A stretch of DNA of 57,140 nt from an uncultured Coriobacteriaceae bacterium (GCA_902790135.1 CADAQM010000019.1:1-57140); one strand, 5' to 3'. Shown: positions 1-9,659, counted from the first letter of the stretch. Notes: a model not told the origin generated them from the letters alone. Numbers and translations are program-made.

Positions 1-35
1 GCGAGTCCGTGGGAGAGCAGGACGTCGCTGACCAA
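1..35 (+). rRNA. rrf: 5S rRNA, 3' end only
   Basis: The first bases (GTGGGAGAGCAGGACGTCGC at 9-28) match the conserved 3' portion of bacterial 5S rRNA, where GGGWGAGYAGGWCGYCGC closes helix I. Only the 3' end lies in the window, so the upstream sequence should contain the rest of an rRNA operon read on the plus strand. The exact 3' terminus is estimated from helix I and could be off by a few bases. Confidence 0.75.
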
Positions 36-53
36 CGAGGGGCATTTGCCGTA

Positions 54-94
54 GCGGGGCCCCCGGCTTGCGAGCCGGGGGCCCCGCCGCGTTT
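54..94 (+). terminator. rRNA operon terminator hairpin
   Basis: A perfect 15-bp GC-rich stem (54-68 paired with 73-87) with a 4-nt loop lies directly after the 5S end. The U-run behind it is short (TTT at 92-94). Its position and strength suit the terminator of the rRNA operon; the poor U-tract is the main weakness. Confidence 0.75.
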
Positions 95-237
95 GGGGGG
101 AGGTCGATCTGCACCTCGTATTTTCAACAGACTTATCAACACGCTGCGCGACATCGGTAGACATTTATAAAATGCGGCAAAATAGTAGCAATAGATAGTT
201 CTACCTGCGCTTATGCATAATTCACGCCCTGCAGGAC

Positions 238-255
238 GAGACACAAGGTTGTCTC
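238..255. promoter_or_regulatory. Inverted repeat in AT-rich spacer before the SARP-type gene
   Basis: GAGACA (238-243) and TGTCTC (250-255) form 6-bp arms around a 6-nt spacer, inside the 325-bp AT-rich region between the rRNA terminator and the regulator gene. The same region holds AT-rich stretches (ATATATTTAAAAAC at 281-294) that could carry promoter elements. A repeat of this shape could be an operator, possibly for autoregulation. No protein can be assigned to it, and nothing else in 95-419 is clearly a gene. Confidence 0.3.
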
Positions 256-419
256 AGTGTTGGCGCAATGTTGCACAAGAATATATTTAAAAACTAAAAG
301 TAATAAAACAAAACTTGAATACTTGTTATACCTTATCGCTGTGCTGTGCCCGCTTAGTGAGTGGGTACGGTGGTCAATGTGGACTGGTCAGCCCGTGTGG
401 GACCAACTGGAGGACGGCG

Positions 420-3400
420 ATGAAGGGGAACAAGATAAAGCATGAGAATTCGGATCCCAAAGGCGAGACAAAGAGGATGCCCTCGAGGGATCTACGCGAA
501 CCTGCGGTACTTGCTGGATTATCGACGCCCAGGGCTTTCGTAGACTTCAGCCTTCCTCAGCTGACGGTTGTATGTGCTGAGCCTGGCATGGGCAAGACCT
601 TCTTGGCAAACCGTCTCACAAACAATGCGACCAGAAGCGGCAAACCGTTCTATCGATACGAGTATCAAGACATCGAGAGTGAGCTTGCAAGTAGACGTGT
701 CGAGCGTGCCTGTCGGAACATCATTCGCAGAATCCACCAAACGGGAGAGAAGCCACTCGTGGTGTTCGACGGGGTGCCCGGAGGTGATGAGAGCGATACA
801 TATAGGGAGGCGCAGTACATCCAGCGGCTCGCATTGGCGGGCGCTCATGTTCTGATCTGCTTGCGTCCCGAGGCAAGACAGTTGGCAGAAGCGCTGAGGG
901 GCGCCGTCGTGCTCGACGGGATAGAGCTTCTCTATCACGCATACGACGAAGACGACGAGGCAATTGCTTGCACGGGCGGAATACCGATGCTCGTCAATGC
1001 GGCTCAGATAGACGTGAATCGCGGTACGGCTCATGCGTCGGAGGGCACGGCATACCTAGAGGCATTGTCCAGACTGATCGCGGACACGCTGAGACCAACC
1101 ATGCCTGACGAGGAGCTGAGGGCTCGTCTCGCCATGATGATCCTGGGAACTGGCACGCTGGAAGAGCTGCAGATGGTCGCGGGGCGTTGCGACGTCGAGA
1201 TGCTGCAGTGGCTTGAGCGGGATGTGCCTTTGCTCGGATCAGACGCACATGCGAGGCGGTTCTCATGCTTCGGGATTGCAGATACAAACGTGTTTGAGCG
1301 GTGCCTGAGCACGCTGCAACCGTTCTGTGCGGATGAGGCGGGCTTGGTGGTGCGTTGCTGCGGCTTGCTTGCCACGCGCGGCGATGCACGGCGCTCTGCC
1401 GTGGGCAGCGCCCTTTGCGCCTCCGAACATGACTACATTTCGGTTTGCCTTACCTGGGGCGTGACGTACGCGGCGATCGGCAGGACAAAGACCGTGCGCG
1501 ACGCTCTGCGACTCGCCTCTCGACAGGGGGTGAGCCCTGGGTCACGCGGCCTGCTGAGCGCTGCTGCCGTGAGTGCGTTGTCCGGAACGGCTAAGCAGAT
1601 GGAGAGCGACCTGCGAGAACTGGAGGGGCTGCAGGTCGACTCGTCGTCAGAACAGAGGCTCTATCGGCAAGTCATGCTCCTGAAGGGCGCTCGCGACGTC
1701 TTGCGCGCCCCGAGCTCCCTCATGCCGGGGCCTACGACTGGCGTCGACGACGTGCTGGGGATAGCGTGCATCGAGCACGCAAAGGCGGTGCGCATGATGG
1801 CTTCTGGCCGCTTTGGCGAGGCATACGCCCTGCTTGCAGAGCAGCTGGCCATACTGGAGCCCAGAAGCGTTCCGGAGGCACAGCTGTGCGACGACGGCAT
1901 GTTGGCCCTGGCACTGATGGGCGGAGCGCCAGACGCGCGGGAGCGTGGAGCCGCAAGCGCGTCCCATGAGCTCTTCATGGGGCAGGAGTGTGCAAAGCTG
2001 CGAAGCTATCACCTTGCCTTGCAGGATGCGGAAGAGGTGCTCATGTCCTCCGCAGTCACTACGACGGCGCTGGAGGAGGCGATCTCACAGGCGGAGCGAG
2101 CGGGCGACACCTTTGTCCACGCGTTCTTTCTGGCCGTTTGCGCGGTGGCGGATGTGCGGGCCCATGCGCTGTCGCGCGCTCATGTGCGTGCGACGCGGGC
2201 GGCAAACGAAGCGCGTATGCTCGGAGAGGGCTACCTTACCGCAGCAGCCGAGCTGGTGGATGCCCTGTGCCTGAGCCAGCTGGGAGAAAACGACGCCCTA
2301 GATGAGTTCTGCAGAGACTCTGGTCGACCTTCTGGCCTGGTCGTGGTTGGTAAGGCGTGCGCGAGGGCCGTGGTCCAGGAGCGCGGGTTTGATCGCAGTT
2401 TTGAAATACCGGTTGGTGTGCCCTGTCCCCCTGACATCTTTTGGCTGCTCAACCTGCTTTCATGCGGTTGTGAGCCGCTGTGGGCTTCAGTTTCGGGCCT
2501 CATTCCAAATACATGGGTACAATCCCTTGATGCCATAAAACGAAGGCGTACGGCCTCCACAGCGCCTGGTATGAATCGACGAAGCCTCGAGCCGCGCGCC
2601 GAGCTGTCGGTAGTGCGCGGTGGGATGGAGGCAGGGAAGAGCGCCTCGGCAGCGCTTTCGGCGGGCAGGCAAGGTGAGCTGCTGCCCATCGAGGGCACGG
2701 GCGGAAGGATACGAGTGAAGGTGCTCGGCCAGTTCGCGGTGGAGTGCGACGGGGCCACGCTGCCCGAGAGCGCGCTCGAGCGAAGGCGCGCACGAGACCT
2801 GGTGGGACTGCTTGCCCTGGTGCCAGGCCACAGGATTCGACGCTATCAGGCAATAGACGTGCTCTGGCCTTCGGATGACTACTACCGCGGGCCTCGGAGG
2901 CTCTACGAGGCGACGGGGGAGGCCCGGGCGCGCCTCAGCGAACGTTGCCAGGGCGCAAACGCGCTCGTGAGCGACAAGGCCCAGGGTGTCATGGGCTTCG
3001 ACAACGCGCTGGTCAGCTGCGATATCGACGACTTCGAGCGAGAGGTGCGCATGGTCTTGAGCGAGGACGGCGATGACTTCTGGGTACTCGAGCACGCGTG
3101 GGCGATGGAGCGGCTCTACGACAACGGCCCGGACGAGAGCCTCCAACTGACAGGGCACCTCATCGAGGGTCGCATCGCCGAGATCAAGGCGCTGTATGTC
3201 GACGGGGTCGTGGCAGCCGGCGAGGCGGCGCTGCGCGTGGGCAAGGCAAAGCTTGCCGTCAGGTATGGGCTTGAGGCGCACCGTCGCGGAAGGCTCCGCG
3301 AGGATGCGATGATTCTGCTTGTGAGGGCGCTGCGTGCGGCGGGGCGCGGTCACGAGGTGCCAGACTACTACGGCAGCTTCGTCCAGACCATGATCGAGGA

Positions 3401-3482
3401 GAAGGGCATGCCCCCGTCGCGCGCCTTGCAGCATGTGGTCGAAATGCCCGCGAGGCAGGGGGGCAGGCAGCTCTCGGCGTAG
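420..3482 (+). CDS. SARP-family transcriptional regulator with N-terminal P-loop ATPase domain
   Basis: Predicted 1020-aa regulator. The N-terminal part is an AAA/STAND-like ATPase: a Walker A-like loop AEPGMGKT at residues 53-60 (the first Gly is Ala) and a Walker B-like strand VVFDG at about 114-118. The middle is a long helical, TPR-like region. From about residue 763 a winged-helix DNA-binding domain (IRVKVLGQFAVECDG...) is followed by a C-terminal bacterial transcriptional activation (BTAD) region, the SARP/AfsR pattern. I chose ATG 420 because GGAGG (409-413) sits 6 nt upstream; the frame is open further upstream from a TTG at 315. It stands alone between an rRNA operon and secA, so its targets are unknown. 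Its codon use is less GC-biased than that of secA, which may indicate acquisition. Confidence 0.8.
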   Translation: MKGNKIKHENSDPKGETKRMPSRDLREPAVLAGLSTPRAFVDFSLPQLTVVCAEPGMGKTFLANRLTNNATRSGKPFYRYEYQDIESELASRRVERACRNIIRRIHQTGEKPLVVFDGVPGGDESDTYREAQYIQRLALAGAHVLICLRPEARQLAEALRGAVVLDGIELLYHAYDEDDEAIACTGGIPMLVNAAQIDVNRGTAHASEGTAYLEALSRLIADTLRPTMPDEELRARLAMMILGTGTLEELQMVAGRCDVEMLQWLERDVPLLGSDAHARRFSCFGIADTNVFERCLSTLQPFCADEAGLVVRCCGLLATRGDARRSAVGSALCASEHDYISVCLTWGVTYAAIGRTKTVRDALRLASRQGVSPGSRGLLSAAAVSALSGTAKQMESDLRELEGLQVDSSSEQRLYRQVMLLKGARDVLRAPSSLMPGPTTGVDDVLGIACIEHAKAVRMMASGRFGEAYALLAEQLAILEPRSVPEAQLCDDGMLALALMGGAPDARERGAASASHELFMGQECAKLRSYHLALQDAEEVLMSSAVTTTALEEAISQAERAGDTFVHAFFLAVCAVADVRAHALSRAHVRATRAANEARMLGEGYLTAAAELVDALCLSQLGENDALDEFCRDSGRPSGLVVVGKACARAVVQERGFDRSFEIPVGVPCPPDIFWLLNLLSCGCEPLWASVSGLIPNTWVQSLDAIKRRRTASTAPGMNRRSLEPRAELSVVRGGMEAGKSASAALSAGRQGELLPIEGTGGRIRVKVLGQFAVECDGATLPESALERRRARDLVGLLALVPGHRIRRYQAIDVLWPSDDYYRGPRRLYEATGEARARLSERCQGANALVSDKAQGVMGFDNALVSCDIDDFEREVRMVLSEDGDDFWVLEHAWAMERLYDNGPDESLQLTGHLIEGRIAEIKALYVDGVVAAGEAALRVGKAKLAVRYGLEAHRRGRLREDAMILLVRALRAAGRGHEVPDYYGSFVQTMIEEKGMPPSRALQHVVEMPARQGGRQLSA

Positions 3483-3605
3483 TGTGTCTCTGCGCTTTTG
3501 ATGGGAGCCTGTTACGGTGCCATCGTGCACATGACCTATTGATAAAGTAATGCGGAATGACTCGGATGGCGTCGTCATCCGCTTTGACCATGATGGGAAC
3601 AGCAA

Positions 3606-6365
3606 ATGCCAGGTTTCTTTGCCAAGTTGCTCTCTCGCGGAGCAGACAGACAGCTCAATGAACTTCGTGCCATCACGGACAAGGTCGGCAGTCTCGAGCC
3701 CACCTTCCAGGCCATGCAGGATAGCGAGCTCAAAGCCCAGACAGCCCTCTTCAAGGAGCGCTATGCCAACGGCGAGCCGCTCGACGACATGCTGCCTGAG
3801 GCGTTTGCGGCCGTGCGCGAGGCGTCCAAGCGCTCGCTCGGCATGCGACACTTCGACGTTCAGGTGATTGGCGGTATCGCGCTGCACCGCGGCATGATCG
3901 CCGAGATGAAGACCGGCGAGGGCAAAACGCTCGTCTCCACGCTGGCTGGCTACCTCAACGCCATCTCCGGCGACGGCGTACACATCGTCACGGTCAACGA
4001 CTACCTGGCCAAGCGAGACAGCGAGTGGATGGGGCAGGTCTATCGCTACATGGGCCTCAACGTTGGCCTTCTGCAGAACGGCATGCGCCTCAACATGAAG
4101 AAGCCTGCCTATGCGGCCGATGTCACCTATGGCACTAACTCCGAGTTCGGCTTTGACTACCTGCGCGACAACATGGTCACGCGCGCCAACATGCGCGTCC
4201 AGCGCGGGCACAACTTCGCCATCGTGGACGAGGTCGACTCCATCCTCATCGACGAGGCGCGTACGCCCCTCATCATCTCTGGTGCCGGCACCAAGTCCGC
4301 AAGCACCTACAAGGATTTCGCGCGCGCCGTGCGTGGCCTGGTCCCCGAAGTCGACTTCGAGATGGACGAGGCCAAGCACACGATCGCGACCACCGAGCAG
4401 GGCCTGCGCAAGGTGGAGCGCGCCCTCGGGATCGACAACATCTACGGTGACATGTCCGGTCAGCTCGTCAACCACCTGCAGCAGGCGTTGAAGGCCCAGT
4501 ACATGTTCCATCGCGACCAGCAGTACGTGGTGGTCGACGGCGAGGTCAAGATCGTCGACGAGTTCACGGGGCGCATCATGGAGGGCCGTCGCTACTCCGA
4601 GGGCCTGCACCAGGCGATCGAGGCCAAAGAGGGCGTCCTCGTGCGCGAGGAGAACCAGACCCTGGCCACCATCACCCTGCAGAACTACTTCCGCCTCTAC
4701 GAGAAGCTCTCGGGCATGACGGGCACCGCTATGACCGAGGACTCCGAGTTCCGCGAGATCTACAACCTGCCCGTCCAGGCGATTCCACCCAACAAGCCGG
4801 TCATCCGCGAGGACCACGACGACCTGGTCTACCAGTCGATCGAGTACAAGTTCAACGCCGTGGCGGACGACGTTGCGGAGCGCCATGCCGCTGGGCAGCC
4901 CTGCCTGGTGGGTACGGTGACCGTCGAGAGCTCCGAGCGCCTCTCGCGTATCCTCGACAAGCGTGGCATTCGCCATCAGGTCCTCAACGCCAAGTATCAC
5001 GAGCGCGAGGCTCAGATCGTGGCCCAGGCGGGACGCAAGGGCGCCGTCACCATCGCAACCAACATGGCGGGCCGCGGTACCGACATCCTACTGGGCGGCA
5101 ACCCCGAGTTCTTGGCCGATGACATCCTGCGCGAGGCGGGCATCGACCTAGAGGAGGCGACCGAGGAGCAGCGCGCGGCGGCACTGGCCAAGGCGCGCGA
5201 GACCTGCGCGGAGGAGCGCGAGCACGTGCTCGCCGCCGGCGGCCTGTGCGTTATCGGCACCGAGCGCCACGAGAGCCGCCGCATCGACAACCAGCTCCGC
5301 GGCCGTTCCGGCCGTCAAGGCGACCCGGGCGAGACCCAGTTCTACCTCTCGCTCGACGACGACCTCATGCGCCTGTTCGGCGGCGACCGCATGGATCGCA
5401 TCTCGGCCATGATGACTAGGTACGAGCTGCCGCCCGACATGCCCATTCAGGCAAAGATGGTTACCAAAGCCGTCGAGAGCGCGCAGCGCAAGGTCGAGGA
5501 AGTCAACTTTGCGATGCGTAAGAACGTCCTCGATTACGACGACGTCATGAACAAGCAGCGCCAGGTCATCTACGAGGAGCGCAACAAGATCCTCGACGGC
5601 AAGGACCTGATCGAGCACGTGAGCGAGGTCACCTACGACACGGCCGAGCGCAAGGTCGCGGAGTACTGCTCCGAGGCAATCGATCCCTCCGATTGGGACA
5701 CCGAGGGCCTCGAGCACTGGATGATGGAGCTGACGGGTCGCGAGGACGTGCCGCACGTGAGCGACGACCTCGAGCATGCGGAGATCGTCGACATCGTGGA
5801 CGAGTTCATCGGCTCCTGCTATGACGAGAAGTCTGAGCGACTCTCCGACGAGCTGATGCACGAGCTCTCCTCGCAGGTCATGCTGCGCGTCATCGACACG
5901 CGCTGGATGTCGTACCTGCAGGAGATGGACTATCTCAAGGCGGGCATCGGCCTGCGCGGCTTCGGCCAGCGCGACCCGCTGGTGGAGTACAAGAGCGAGG
6001 CGTACGCGGCCTTCACCGAGCTTGTCAACACCATGTACGAGGACTTCCTGCGCACCATCCTGCGCATCGAGGTGAGCGTTGCGCCCACGGCAAAGCCCGA
6101 GGCCGACGCAGACGCAGAGCCCGCCGAGCTGCGTGGCGCAAGCTACTCCGGTCCGCGCGAGGTGGATGGCGACCAGGGCAACGCGCGTCGCGCGCCCCAG
6201 CAGGCGGCCGCTGCCGGCAGGACTTCCACACAGCAACCCGGCCAGTCCACCGTGGCAACCTACCGCAAGGCCGACGATCCCGATCCCTACGTCAACGTGG
6301 GCAGGAACGAGCCGTGCCCCTGCGGTAGCGGCAAGAAGTTCAAGAACTGCCACGGCAGGAGGTAG
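3606..6365 (+). CDS. secA: Preprotein translocase ATPase SecA
   Basis: SecA, the ATPase that drives unfolded preproteins through SecYEG at the cytoplasmic membrane. 919 aa, full length for the family. Visible motifs: Walker A KTGEGKT near residue 102, DEAD-type box VDEVDSILIDEART near 207, ARTPLIISG after it, helicase motif NMAGRGTDI near 485, and the C-terminal SEC-C zinc site CPCGSGKKFKNCHG near 900-916, which binds SecB or the ribosome. A Gln/Ala-rich linker precedes the zinc site. ATG 3606 gives the canonical N-terminus (MPGFFAKLLSRG), though its ribosome binding site is weak. The 123-bp upstream gap shows no clear gene. prfB follows 3 bp after the stop, so the two are probably cotranscribed. 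Confidence 0.97.
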   Translation: MPGFFAKLLSRGADRQLNELRAITDKVGSLEPTFQAMQDSELKAQTALFKERYANGEPLDDMLPEAFAAVREASKRSLGMRHFDVQVIGGIALHRGMIAEMKTGEGKTLVSTLAGYLNAISGDGVHIVTVNDYLAKRDSEWMGQVYRYMGLNVGLLQNGMRLNMKKPAYAADVTYGTNSEFGFDYLRDNMVTRANMRVQRGHNFAIVDEVDSILIDEARTPLIISGAGTKSASTYKDFARAVRGLVPEVDFEMDEAKHTIATTEQGLRKVERALGIDNIYGDMSGQLVNHLQQALKAQYMFHRDQQYVVVDGEVKIVDEFTGRIMEGRRYSEGLHQAIEAKEGVLVREENQTLATITLQNYFRLYEKLSGMTGTAMTEDSEFREIYNLPVQAIPPNKPVIREDHDDLVYQSIEYKFNAVADDVAERHAAGQPCLVGTVTVESSERLSRILDKRGIRHQVLNAKYHEREAQIVAQAGRKGAVTIATNMAGRGTDILLGGNPEFLADDILREAGIDLEEATEEQRAAALAKARETCAEEREHVLAAGGLCVIGTERHESRRIDNQLRGRSGRQGDPGETQFYLSLDDDLMRLFGGDRMDRISAMMTRYELPPDMPIQAKMVTKAVESAQRKVEEVNFAMRKNVLDYDDVMNKQRQVIYEERNKILDGKDLIEHVSEVTYDTAERKVAEYCSEAIDPSDWDTEGLEHWMMELTGREDVPHVSDDLEHAEIVDIVDEFIGSCYDEKSERLSDELMHELSSQVMLRVIDTRWMSYLQEMDYLKAGIGLRGFGQRDPLVEYKSEAYAAFTELVNTMYEDFLRTILRIEVSVAPTAKPEADADAEPAELRGASYSGPREVDGDQGNARRAPQQAAAAGRTSTQQPGQSTVATYRKADDPDPYVNVGRNEPCPCGSGKKFKNCHGRR

Positions 6366-6368
6366 TCT

Positions 6369-7484
6369 GTGGCGGCAAGCGACGTAACGAGTGCCTCTCT
6401 GGAGGCGCTCTCGGCACGCCTCGACGAGGTGGAGGGCTACCTTCACATCGACGAGCGTCGTGCGGAGGTCAAGCAGCTTGAGCAGCAGAGCGCGCAGGCC
6501 GGCTTCTGGGATGACGCCGAGGCCGCCAGCGCGGTCATGTCGCGTCTGACCAGGGCAAAGGAGGACGTGACCGCCATCGATGGCGCCCGTGCCAAGCTCG
6601 AGGACGCAAAGGCGGCCTTCGAGCTGGCCGAGGAGATGGGCGAGGACGAGCTGCTCGAGGAGGCGTCACAGCTCATGGGCGAGCTGACAGCCGACCTGGG
6701 CGAGCTCGAGCTTGCCAGCTGGTTTACCGACGACCTCGATCATGGCGACGCGATCGTCACCGTCACCCCTGGCCAGGGAGGCCTGGAGGCGCAGGACTGG
6801 TGCGAGATGCTCTTCCGCATGTACCTGCGCTACTGCGACCGCCGCGGTTGGAAGGCGACCATCAACGACGCGCCTGCCGGCGAGGCGATCGGCCTCGACC
6901 GTGCCACGTTCACGGTGTCCGGCAAGAATGCCTATGGCATGCTCCGTGCCGAGCAGGGTGTGCATCGCCTGGTGCGCATCTCTCCGACCGATGCCAAGAA
7001 GCGCCGTCAGACTACCTTTGCGGGCGTGGAGGTGCTGCCGGTGATTCCGGACAGCATCGAGGTGGAGATCAACTCCGACGACCTGCGCATCGACGTCTTT
7101 CACAGCCACGGCCACGGCGGGCAGGGCGTGAACACCACGGACTCCGCCGTGCGCATCACGCACCTCCCCACCGGCATCGTCGTCACCTGCCAGAACGAGC
7201 GCAGCCAGCTCCAGAACAAGGCCTTCGCCATGGGCATCCTGCGCTCGAAGCTCTACGAGCTCGAGCTGGAGCGGCGTGCCGCCGAGATGGACGAGCTGCG
7301 CGGCCCCAAGCACGACATCGCGTGGGGCAACCAGATCCGTAGCTACGTGCTCTACCCGTACCAGATGGTCAAGGACCTTCGCACGGGCGTGGAGCGCGGC
7401 AACGTGGACTCGGTCCTCTCCGACGGTGACCTCGACGAGTTCGTGGTTGCCTACCATCGGTGGGTCGTGGGCGGCGGCGCCTAA
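6369..7484 (+). CDS. prfB: Peptide chain release factor 2
   Basis: RF2 recognises UGA/UAA stop codons and triggers peptidyl-tRNA hydrolysis. 371 aa. The catalytic GGQ is at residues 250-252 (SHGHGGQGVNTTDSAVRITH). The discriminator tripeptide, normally Ser-Pro-Phe, reads Ser-Pro-Thr at 205-207 (VRISPTDAKKRRQTTF). The frame is continuous through the GYL-x-x-D region where many RF2 genes carry a programmed +1 frameshift, so no frameshift autoregulation is visible. Start GTG 6369 has AGGAGG immediately upstream, inside the secA tail. Assignment as RF2 rather than RF1 rests on overall similarity, for example QTTF after the tripeptide and WGNQIRSYV near the C-terminus. Confidence 0.94.
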   Translation: MAASDVTSASLEALSARLDEVEGYLHIDERRAEVKQLEQQSAQAGFWDDAEAASAVMSRLTRAKEDVTAIDGARAKLEDAKAAFELAEEMGEDELLEEASQLMGELTADLGELELASWFTDDLDHGDAIVTVTPGQGGLEAQDWCEMLFRMYLRYCDRRGWKATINDAPAGEAIGLDRATFTVSGKNAYGMLRAEQGVHRLVRISPTDAKKRRQTTFAGVEVLPVIPDSIEVEINSDDLRIDVFHSHGHGGQGVNTTDSAVRITHLPTGIVVTCQNERSQLQNKAFAMGILRSKLYELELERRAAEMDELRGPKHDIAWGNQIRSYVLYPYQMVKDLRTGVERGNVDSVLSDGDLDEFVVAYHRWVVGGGA

Positions 7485-7539
7485 CAAACATCGAGCATAA
7501 CGGCCCTTCCGCGTTACTGCGCCTATGGTCTTTTGTGGT

Positions 7540-7567
7540 ACAGCTCGCCCTGCGTGAGCTGTAGGTT
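7540..7567 (+). terminator. Possible weak terminator after prfB
   Basis: ACAGCTC (7540-7546) pairs with GAGCTGT (7556-7562) and is followed by AGGTTT. The stem is short and the U-tract poor. It lies in the 144-bp gap between prfB and ftsE and could separate the two transcription units. Confidence 0.35.
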
Positions 7568-7628
7568 TCTCCCTCTGTTACCATAAGAGCGTTTCTGTCA
7601 GCGTCGCTACGTGGAAGAAGGAGCTTTC

Positions 7629-8681
7629 GTGGCAAGCCATTTTCGCAGCACAGAGCGACTTGAGGACGACCTCAATCAGCAGGTTGTCCCTGAGGAGGAG
7701 ACTGCCGTTACCAGTCCGGTAGGGGCGGTCGATGAGATGGAGGCCGCCATCGACGCGGTTCTGTCTCAGCCCCTTCCCCAGGAGGAGTCCTTCCCCCAGG
7801 CGGAAGAGTCCATCACCCAGGAGGAAGAGCCCGTTGCACAGGTTCACCCCATCGTGGATATCCCCGATATCCCCACGGCGGAGGAGCTTGAGGCGCAGGA
7901 GGAGGCCAGTGACGAGGGCGCTCGGCAGAGCGCGTACGCATCGCTCGCTGACGCCGCCCCGCGCGTCATCTCGCATGAGGGCACTCCCACCATTTCGCTC
8001 CAAAACGTGACACACATCTACCCGTCCCAGCCCAACAAGCCCGCACTCGACGACGTGAGTCTGGACATCTACCCTGGTGAGTTCGTCTTCATCGTGGGCC
8101 ACTCCGGCTCTGGCAAGTCGACGTTCATCCGCCTGCTCACCCGCGAGTTGCGTGCAAGCAAGGGTAAGGTTCTCGTCGCCGGACAGGACCTCACCAAGAT
8201 GCGCAACTGGAAGGTGCCTTACCTGCGCCGTCAGATCGGTTGCGTGTTCCAGGACTTCAAACTGCTTCCGGACAAGACCTGTTACGAGAACGTGGCCTTT
8301 GCACTGGAGTGCATTGGCAAGCCGCGTTCCGTGATCAAGGTCCAGGTGCCCGAGGTGCTGCGTCTCGTCGGTCTTTCCGACCGCACCGACGCATATCCCG
8401 ACCAGCTGTCCGGTGGCGAGCAGCAGCGCGTCGCCGTGGCCCGCGCCATGGTCAACCGCCCGCCGCTGCTGGTGTGCGACGAGCCCACCGGTAACCTCGA
8501 CCCGGCCATCTCGCTGGGCATCATGAAGCTGCTGGATCGCATTAATCGTGCCGGCACCACCGTGGTCATGGCTACCCACGACCGCGAGATGGTCGACTCC
8601 ATGCGTAAGCGCGTCGTGGCCCTCGAGGCTGGCCACATCGTGCGCGATCAGGAGAGGGGAGGCTACGGTACCTATGTCTAA
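7629..8681 (+). CDS. ftsE: Cell division ATP-binding protein FtsE with long acidic N-terminal extension
   Basis: FtsE is the ABC ATPase that with FtsX regulates peptidoglycan hydrolases at the septum. From about residue 119 it is a standard FtsE: Walker A GHSGSGKS near 157-164, Q-loop FQDFKLL, signature LSGGEQQR near 260, Walker [13 protein letters not shown] near 281-292, and the H-loop TH. Upstream is an unusual ~118-residue acidic, Gln/Glu/Pro-rich segment with imperfect repeats (PQEES, PQAEES, TQEEE), probably disordered. GTG 7629 is chosen because AAGGAG (7618-7623) lies 5 nt before it; an in-frame GTG at 7611 has no good site. The stop overlaps ftsX by 8 nt, so the two are translationally coupled. 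Usual FtsE is about 230 aa; this one is 350. Confidence 0.93.
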   Translation: MASHFRSTERLEDDLNQQVVPEEETAVTSPVGAVDEMEAAIDAVLSQPLPQEESFPQAEESITQEEEPVAQVHPIVDIPDIPTAEELEAQEEASDEGARQSAYASLADAAPRVISHEGTPTISLQNVTHIYPSQPNKPALDDVSLDIYPGEFVFIVGHSGSGKSTFIRLLTRELRASKGKVLVAGQDLTKMRNWKVPYLRRQIGCVFQDFKLLPDKTCYENVAFALECIGKPRSVIKVQVPEVLRLVGLSDRTDAYPDQLSGGEQQRVAVARAMVNRPPLLVCDEPTGNLDPAISLGIMKLLDRINRAGTTVVMATHDREMVDSMRKRVVALEAGHIVRDQERGGYGTYV

Positions 8682-9594
8682 CATCGGCTATTCGATTCGC
8701 GAGGCGCTGCGCCACTTCCGCCGCAATTGGTCGACGGTCTTTGGCGCCATCGTCACCATCTTCCTCTCGCTGTTCATCATCGGCGTGTTCGTGCTGGGTT
8801 CCTCCATGATCACCAACCTGGTGGGCAACGTGGAGGATCGCGTCACCATCCAGGCGTTCCTGTCCGACGATGCCAAGCAGGAGGACGTCGACGCGGTCAT
8901 CGCCAAGGTCGAGGCCTGGGACAACGTCGAGTCCGTGCGCTACAAGAGCAAGGACGAGGCGCTCCAGGAGTACAAGGAGACCATGAGCAACCGCAACGCG
9001 GCCGACGCCGTGGCGGCCCTTGACGGCGAGAACCCCGTTCCCGCCTCGATGGTCATCAAGCTGGATGACCCTCAGAAGGTCGAGGATACGGCCAACAAGC
9101 TCATCGCCGACGCCGACTTCTCGGCCGTTTGTGACGATCCGGATGACGTCAGCGCGTCGGTGCAGTACGGCCGCGAGACCGTCGAGCGCCTCTTTAGCGT
9201 GACCAACTACATCCGCATCGCGGCACTGGTGCTGGTCGGCCTGCTCACCTTCGTGTCGTTCGTCTTCATCAACAACACCATTCGCCTCGCCATCTCCGCC
9301 CGTAGGCGCGAGATTGCTATCGAGCGTCTGGTGGGTGCCTCCAACAGCTTCATCCGTGGGCCCTTCGTGGCCGAGGGCATTCTCGAGGCCTTGCTGGGCT
9401 CCGCCCTCGCCGTGGCCGCCCTGCACTTTGGCATGGCCGAGCTGGTGCCGAGGCTCGAGAGCAGCCTGCAGTTCCTCTCCTTCACGCTGCCGCAGCGCGT
9501 CGTGCTGGAGACCTACGCTGGCCTGGTTCTGGGTGGTCTCGTGCTGGGCACCTTTGGCTCGAGCATCGCCATGAGGCGCTACCTGCGCGTCTAG
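8674..9594 (+). CDS. ftsX: Cell division permease-like protein FtsX
   Basis: FtsX forms a complex with FtsE and passes a signal across the membrane to cell wall hydrolases. 306 aa with the expected plan: a short cytoplasmic N-terminus ([19 protein letters not shown]), TM1 at about 22-45, an extracytoplasmic domain at about 50-165, and three further membrane segments near 180-205, 225-255 and 275-300. The conserved [25 protein letters not shown] segment lies after TM2. ATG 8674 lies inside the end of ftsE with a purine-rich AGGGGAGG upstream. A strong terminator follows, so ftsEX ends the unit. Confidence 0.93.
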   Translation: MSNIGYSIREALRHFRRNWSTVFGAIVTIFLSLFIIGVFVLGSSMITNLVGNVEDRVTIQAFLSDDAKQEDVDAVIAKVEAWDNVESVRYKSKDEALQEYKETMSNRNAADAVAALDGENPVPASMVIKLDDPQKVEDTANKLIADADFSAVCDDPDDVSASVQYGRETVERLFSVTNYIRIAALVLVGLLTFVSFVFINNTIRLAISARRREIAIERLVGASNSFIRGPFVAEGILEALLGSALAVAALHFGMAELVPRLESSLQFLSFTLPQRVVLETYAGLVLGGLVLGTFGSSIAMRRYLRV

Positions 9595-9624
9595 TTGCGC
9601 GAGCGGCGCACAAAGCGCACTGCC

Positions 9625-9659
9625 AGCCCCCTTCCGCATTTGCGGGAGGGGGCTTTTTT
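9625..9659 (+). terminator. Rho-independent terminator after ftsX
   Basis: AGCCCCCTTCCGCA pairs with TGCGGGAGGGGGCT around a short TT loop and is followed by TTTTTT. This is a textbook intrinsic terminator ending the ftsEX unit. Confidence 0.9.

Noticed and set aside
133..141. TTATCAACA as a DnaA box
   Set aside because: One box with a mismatch and no neighbouring boxes or dnaA/dnaN genes; not an origin.
315..419. Upstream TTG start for the SARP-type gene
   Set aside because: The extra 35 residues have no family similarity, and a GGAGG site 6 nt before ATG 420 is far better.
2487..5000. Long open frame on the minus strand opposite the SARP-type gene and secA
   Set aside because: It lies antisense to two clear genes, lacks domain patterns and arises from the codon bias of high-GC coding DNA.
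6369..6470. Programmed +1 frameshift site in prfB
   Set aside because: The frame is continuous through the GYL region and no in-frame UGA with CUU context exists.
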